Assembly: GCA_944378225.1 (NCBI GenBank)
Contig: CALWGE010000028.1
Span: 1 to 33,003 of the forward strand
Length of the DNA stretch: 33,003 nucleotides
Origin: an uncultured Merdimonas sp.
GTDB lineage: Bacteria; Bacillota; Clostridia; Lachnospirales; Lachnospiraceae
Reading direction: 5' to 3'
Positions 29,765-33,003 of this stretch are shown here, in pieces. The translations under genes and the position numbers were made by a program. Position 1 is the stretch's first letter. The number at the start of each line of letters is the position of its first letter. A model generated the notes under the pieces. The model did no database searches. It saw only the letters and a program-made list of their open reading frames with translations, and was not told the DNA's origin.

Positions 29765-31096
29765 TTGACTGCGTGGATTCTGAAAAAAACCCGGAGCAGA
29801 TATCCGGGCAGAACACGAACGGAAGAATGCCTGAGACAGCTTAGCACAGACAGAAATATTCGTGAGCTGGCAGAACAATATTATGCCGGAAAAATCAGGA
29901 TGATACTGCCTGTTGTAATAATTGGACTGTGTCTTTCGCTGTATCTGTACGCAGGCTCTGGACGAAATGGATTGCTGACAGAAGATTATTTTCTTCCGAG
30001 AAAAGAAACGGCGTATCAGTATGAACTGAATATGTATACGGAAGAAAACGGAAAGGAAAATATTTCTGTAACAGTAGAGCCTCGGGAACTTACAGAGGAA
30101 GAGAGCAGAAAACTTCTCCGCCAGGCTGCGTCAGAAATGGAGGGTTTAATTCTGGGTGAAAATGACTCTCTTGAGGAAGTCCGCAGTGATTTGAATCTGG
30201 TACAGGCAATAGAGGGAACGCCTATCACTGTGGAATGGCAGCTTGACAACTATGAGGTTCTGAATCTGGATGGAAGTCTTCGACTGGAAAATCTGACAGC
30301 TCAGGGAAGTCTGACCAATCTGACAGCCCGTCTTGTATGCGAAGGTGAGGAGGAGATTTATCAGGCGGCAGTTCGCGTTTATCCGCCGGTTCTTTCTGAA
30401 GAAGAGAAATGGAAACAGGATATTGATAAAGCGATATCTGAAGCGCAGGAAGAGAGCAGCAGGCAGGAATTAAAAAAACTTCCGGAAAAAATAGGTATGA
30501 TTGCTGTCGGTTGGGAAGAGACAGCATCACATACCGGCGGAGCTGTGCTGGTCCTCACGTTACTGACAGTTACTGCGGTATATGTGGGAAAAGATCGCGA
30601 GCTTGAAAAGCAGCTTCGGGAACGTGAACAGCAGATGCAGAGGGACTATGCGGGAGTTGTCAGTAAACTGGTGCTTCTGATGGGAGCGGGAGCCGCCGTA
30701 CGCAGCGCCTGGGAAATGATTGTAAAGGATTATCAGAAAAAACGGGAAAAGGGACAGATAAAATATCGTTACGTTTATGAAGAAATGTCCCTGGCCTGCT
30801 ATGAGATGCAGAATGGAGTCTCAGAGGTAAGGGCTTATGAAAATTTTGGAATTCGTTGCAGGCTTCCCTGTTATTTGAAGCTCACCGCATTATTGGAACA
30901 AAATCTGAGAAAAGGCGGAAAAGGACTGAGTGAAATTTTAAAGGCAGAAGTGACAGAAGCCTTTGAACAGAGAAAGGAGTGTGCACTGAGTCAGGGTGAA
31001 GAAGCATCCACACGACTTCTGTTCCCTCTGGTAATGATGCTGGGAGTGGTGATGCTTTTGATTCTGGTTCCGGCAGGAATGTCTATGCAGATATGA
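29765..31096 (+). CDS. tadC: TadC-like platform protein with large extracytoplasmic insertion
   Basis: 443 residues from TTG 29765. Membrane segments lie at about 44-66, 259-275 and 418-439. Between the first two are about 190 hydrophilic residues (67-258; ELTEEESRKLLRQAASEMEG, then repeated LENLTAQGSLTNLTARL), placed outside by the topology. The last part (about 290-415) resembles a T2SSF domain (AGVVSKLVLLMGAGAAVRSAWEMI, EMSLACYEMQNGVSEVRAYENFG). Position after tadB supports TadC. The start is uncertain: the frame is open back to the tadB stop, GAGAGGAGG at 29705-29713 is too far from the TTG, and no ATG or GTG lies between. The insertion is not part of classical TadC. Confidence 0.72.
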   Translation: MTAWILKKTRSRYPGRTRTEECLRQLSTDRNIRELAEQYYAGKIRMILPVVIIGLCLSLYLYAGSGRNGLLTEDYFLPRKETAYQYELNMYTEENGKENISVTVEPRELTEEESRKLLRQAASEMEGLILGENDSLEEVRSDLNLVQAIEGTPITVEWQLDNYEVLNLDGSLRLENLTAQGSLTNLTARLVCEGEEEIYQAAVRVYPPVLSEEEKWKQDIDKAISEAQEESSRQELKKLPEKIGMIAVGWEETASHTGGAVLVLTLLTVTAVYVGKDRELEKQLREREQQMQRDYAGVVSKLVLLMGAGAAVRSAWEMIVKDYQKKREKGQIKYRYVYEEMSLACYEMQNGVSEVRAYENFGIRCRLPCYLKLTALLEQNLRKGGKGLSEILKAEVTEAFEQRKECALSQGEEASTRLLFPLVMMLGVVMLLILVPAGMSMQI

Positions 31097-31148
31097 GAAA
31101 CAAAAAAGACAGGAAGGTCCGTTGGGACAGGAAGGGGTAGGCAGAGAT

Positions 31149-31319
31149 ATGAAAAAATGGTGGAAACAATTCTGGACACAGGAGGATGGGATTGGAACAG
31201 TGGAGATGATTCTGATTCTGGTGGTTTTAATTGCGCTGGTACTTATCTTTAAGAGTCAGCTTACCTCTCTGGTAAATGAAATATTTGATAAGATTACGCG
31301 CCAGAGCAGACTGGTATAA
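31149..31319 (+). CDS. Flp1-family pilin-like small protein
   Basis: 56 residues from ATG 31149, preferred over ATG 31122 because it gives a short basic leader (MKKWWKQFW). EDGIG then TVEMILILVVLIALVLIF has the glycine, a glutamate at residue 19 and the single hydrophobic helix of Flp-type pilins; a cut after G16 would fit a prepilin peptidase, although that Glu stands two positions nearer the cut than in classical pilins. The C-terminal 20 residues are short and charged. This is probably the major pilus subunit. A prepilin peptidase gene is not in the window. Confidence 0.8.
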   Translation: MKKWWKQFWTQEDGIGTVEMILILVVLIALVLIFKSQLTSLVNEIFDKITRQSRLV

Positions 31320-31327
31320 AAACAGTC

Positions 31328-32731
31328 ATGTGGATCAGGATATGGAAACGGGGAGAAATTACGGTTTTTGTAAGCCTGATGCTTGCAGTTCTTCTCTTTT
31401 TTCTTCAGGCGGTTCTGGAGTCTGCGCGTATTGCTATGCTTCGCAGTCAGACGGAAGAGGCTTTGGAGCTGGCTGAGTATTCAGTCCTTTCTGAGTATCA
31501 CAGAAATTTATGGGAAATCTATGGTCTTTTTTACCTGGATTTAAGCTATGGGGGAGGAACAGAAGACACGGAATATCTGAACAGAAGATTTACGGAATTT
31601 CTGGAAAATAATCTGTCATCCGGTCAGGTGGCTGCTTTGGATACCTGGGAGTATTGCAGAGCCAGCGATGAAAAAGGAACGGGATATTATGAACAGGCGG
31701 TTGCTTACATGAAGCAGAAGACAGGAGCATCGCTTCTTCAGAGGCTGAAACGCTATGAAGAATATGGCAGCCAGGCTGTTGTCAGCGAAGCCGATTATGA
31801 GCAGGCGGATGTGAACGAAAACCGTAATCTGGAAGAACTGAAAAGGCGCAGAGAAGTAGAAGAGGAAAAAAGTACGCCAGATCCGATTTCCGGAACTAAC
31901 AGTCTGAAACGGACGAGCATTTTGAATCTGGTTGTAAAGGAGCCTGACAAATTATCTGGGAAAAAGGCGGATTTGAGTACGGTTCCTTCTGTAAGATATC
32001 TTCTTCCCGGCGCCGGTCCCAGAGGGCGTAATGAGGTAAACGCCGCAAATGATATATTTTTTCTGGCTTATCTGATGGAGCATTTTCCGGATGCTGCGGA
32101 GTATCTGGCGGAAGGGAAGGAAAGCGGCGCCTGGCTGGATTATCAGCTGGAATATCTGATTGCCGGAAAGGATTCCGATCTGGCCAATCTGGAAGCTGTC
32201 TGCGGCAGAATCCTGGCAATCCGGGAAGGAATGAATTATGCATATCTGTTGTCAGACACTGCCAAAACAGCAGAGTGTGGAGCCCTGGCAGCCGCGCTGG
32301 TGGGAGCCACAATGGTTCCTGGTCTGGTAGAAGCGATGAAACAGGTGCTCTTACTGGCCTGGGCTTTTGCGGAAAGTGTGCTGGATGTAAGAATGCTGCT
32401 GAACGGGAAAAGGACGGCGTTTTATAAAGACAGCAGCAGCTGGAAACTTTCTTTGACAGGAGCTCTGGAGCTGAACACTTTGTCCGGATTCGATGAACGG
32501 GAAGATGAAGGAGGACTGCTGTACCAGGATTATTTGGGAATTCTGCTTACATTAACGGGCAGGGAAAAGAAATGTATGCGCAGTCTGGATGCTGTGGAAG
32601 GAGTTCTCCGGGAGCAGAATGGAGGACAGTGGTTCTATATTGATCAGTGTGTGGATGCCTTCCGGGTACGCACAGTATGTGGGAACGGGCAGGAACTTAC
32701 GGCAGAGCGGTGGGTTGCATACGAATGGTAA
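31328..32731 (+). CDS. DUF5702-type Tad-locus protein
   Basis: 467 residues. The N-terminal MWIRIWKRGEITVFVSLMLA with the following hydrophobic run (about 12-28, LMLAVLLFFLQAVLESARI) is a pilin-like or signal-anchor helix (note GEITVF before it). Then comes a long soluble region: ALELAEYSVLSEYHRNLWEIYGLFYLDL, a charged low-complexity stretch at about 155-185, and conserved blocks such as SVRYLLPGAG and NDIFFLAYLMEHF. A second hydrophobic helix is at about 315-345. These features match the DUF5702 proteins found in Lachnospiraceae Tad loci; their role is unknown, perhaps as a TadG-like minor pilus component. The ribosome site is weak. Confidence 0.75.
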   Translation: MWIRIWKRGEITVFVSLMLAVLLFFLQAVLESARIAMLRSQTEEALELAEYSVLSEYHRNLWEIYGLFYLDLSYGGGTEDTEYLNRRFTEFLENNLSSGQVAALDTWEYCRASDEKGTGYYEQAVAYMKQKTGASLLQRLKRYEEYGSQAVVSEADYEQADVNENRNLEELKRRREVEEEKSTPDPISGTNSLKRTSILNLVVKEPDKLSGKKADLSTVPSVRYLLPGAGPRGRNEVNAANDIFFLAYLMEHFPDAAEYLAEGKESGAWLDYQLEYLIAGKDSDLANLEAVCGRILAIREGMNYAYLLSDTAKTAECGALAAALVGATMVPGLVEAMKQVLLLAWAFAESVLDVRMLLNGKRTAFYKDSSSWKLSLTGALELNTLSGFDEREDEGGLLYQDYLGILLTLTGREKKCMRSLDAVEGVLREQNGGQWFYIDQCVDAFRVRTVCGNGQELTAERWVAYEW

Positions 32732-32750
32732 ATAAGAAAGGGGGTGTACC

Positions 32751-33003
32751 GTGATGTTTTTTCGTACAGGGATGTGTCTATCTAATTTCAATGCTCTCCA
32801 GGCGGTAACAGGCAGGCAGACTGCCATTCTTAATAAAAATTCTGACGATTCTTTTATCTGCCCTCGTATCGAAAAAACATCACGGTGCGCCTCTTACAGA
32901 AGCTCCGGAAGTCTTACAGTAGAAGCGGCAATGGTATTTCCGGTGTTTCTGTTTGCCTTGACAGCTTTTCTGTATCTTATTTTTCTGCTGCAGCTTCAGA
33001 CTG
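32751..33003 (+). CDS. TadE-like pseudopilin, cut by window end
   Basis: 84 codons are visible from GTG 32751 (ATG 32754 is next), preceded by AAAGGGGGTG. The last third has GSLTVEAAMVFPVFLF and a hydrophobic helix (ALTAFLYLIFLLQLQ), the TadE/TadF-type pattern with the glutamate at +5 after glycine. About 55 residues rich in S, N and C precede this motif, longer than the usual leader. No closer start codon exists in frame before the helix. The gene runs off the end, so the soluble domain is not seen. Confidence 0.72.
   Translation, partial: MMFFRTGMCLSNFNALQAVTGRQTAILNKNSDDSFICPRIEKTSRCASYRSSGSLTVEAAMVFPVFLFALTAFLYLIFLLQLQT

Overview
The window looks like chromosomal DNA of an anaerobic, spore-forming member of the Bacillota, most likely a Lachnospiraceae-type Clostridia. 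This is inferred from the gene set: sporulation-family genes (ytvI, ricT/yaaT, abrB, spmA-spmB, yaaL, bofA), the [FeFe]-hydrogenase maturase HydF, a T-box-controlled metG, and a Tad/Flp pilus locus with an Flp1-type pilin and a DUF5702 protein. No insertion sequence, CRISPR array or complete prophage is visible.

Layout. (1) 1-800: a sigma-A promoter and a six-gene tRNA operon (Asp, Val, Thr, Tyr, fMet, Phe) closed by a terminator. (2) 883-1944: an isolated phage-type lysis pair (holin, amidase with SPOR tail) with its own strong terminator; it looks like a prophage remnant beside tRNA-Phe. (3) 2289-2597: a minus-strand tRNA operon (Ala-CGC, Val-CAC). Its promoter diverges from that of a threonine-aldolase-like gene. 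(4) 3780-4112: a CGGC-domain gene interrupted by an in-frame TGA. (5) 4313-11690: ytvI, a UvrA paralogue lacking the UvrB-binding domain, two small ORFs, a Y-family polymerase with its YolD-like partner, and hydF. (6) 11687-18814: an Orn/Lys/Arg decarboxylase (yaaO-like), a guanylate-kinase-like gene, holB, ricT, trmN6, a lipoprotein glycoside-hydrolase-like gene and rsmI. These run closely packed on the plus strand and face abrB on the minus strand. This order, followed by metG, resembles the yaaO-tmk-holB-yaaT-yabB-yabC-abrB-metS region of Bacillus subtilis. (7) 19390-23115: spmA-spmB, then a DUF885 metallopeptidase and ctc/L25 on the minus strand. (8) 23337-25726: a Met-specific T-box leader and metG. 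(9) 25839-26454: divergent yaaL and bofA. (10) 26466 to the window end: a Tad pilus operon (small membrane ORF, tadZ, tadA, tadB, tadC, flp1 pilin, DUF5702, TadE-like), cut by the window edge.

How the genes fit together. Most of the window is housekeeping: tRNA supply, DNA replication and repair (holB, Y-polymerase/YolD, UvrA-like), RNA modification (trmN6, rsmI), translation (metG, L25) and sporulation or transition-state control (abrB, ricT, spmAB, ytvI, bofA). The accessory part is the Tad locus: an ATPase (TadA), a polar-localisation ATPase (TadZ), two inner-membrane platform proteins (TadB, TadC) and pilin-like substrates.

The points most worth a second look are the TGA in the CGGC gene, a tadA reading frame with a good Shine-Dalgarno site but an ATC where the start should be, a roughly 190-residue extracytoplasmic insertion in TadC, a coupled small membrane ORF heading the Tad operon, the lone lysis cassette, and the UvrA paralogue without its UvrB-binding domain. 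I found no clearly new multi-gene system; the oddities are mostly variations on known families.
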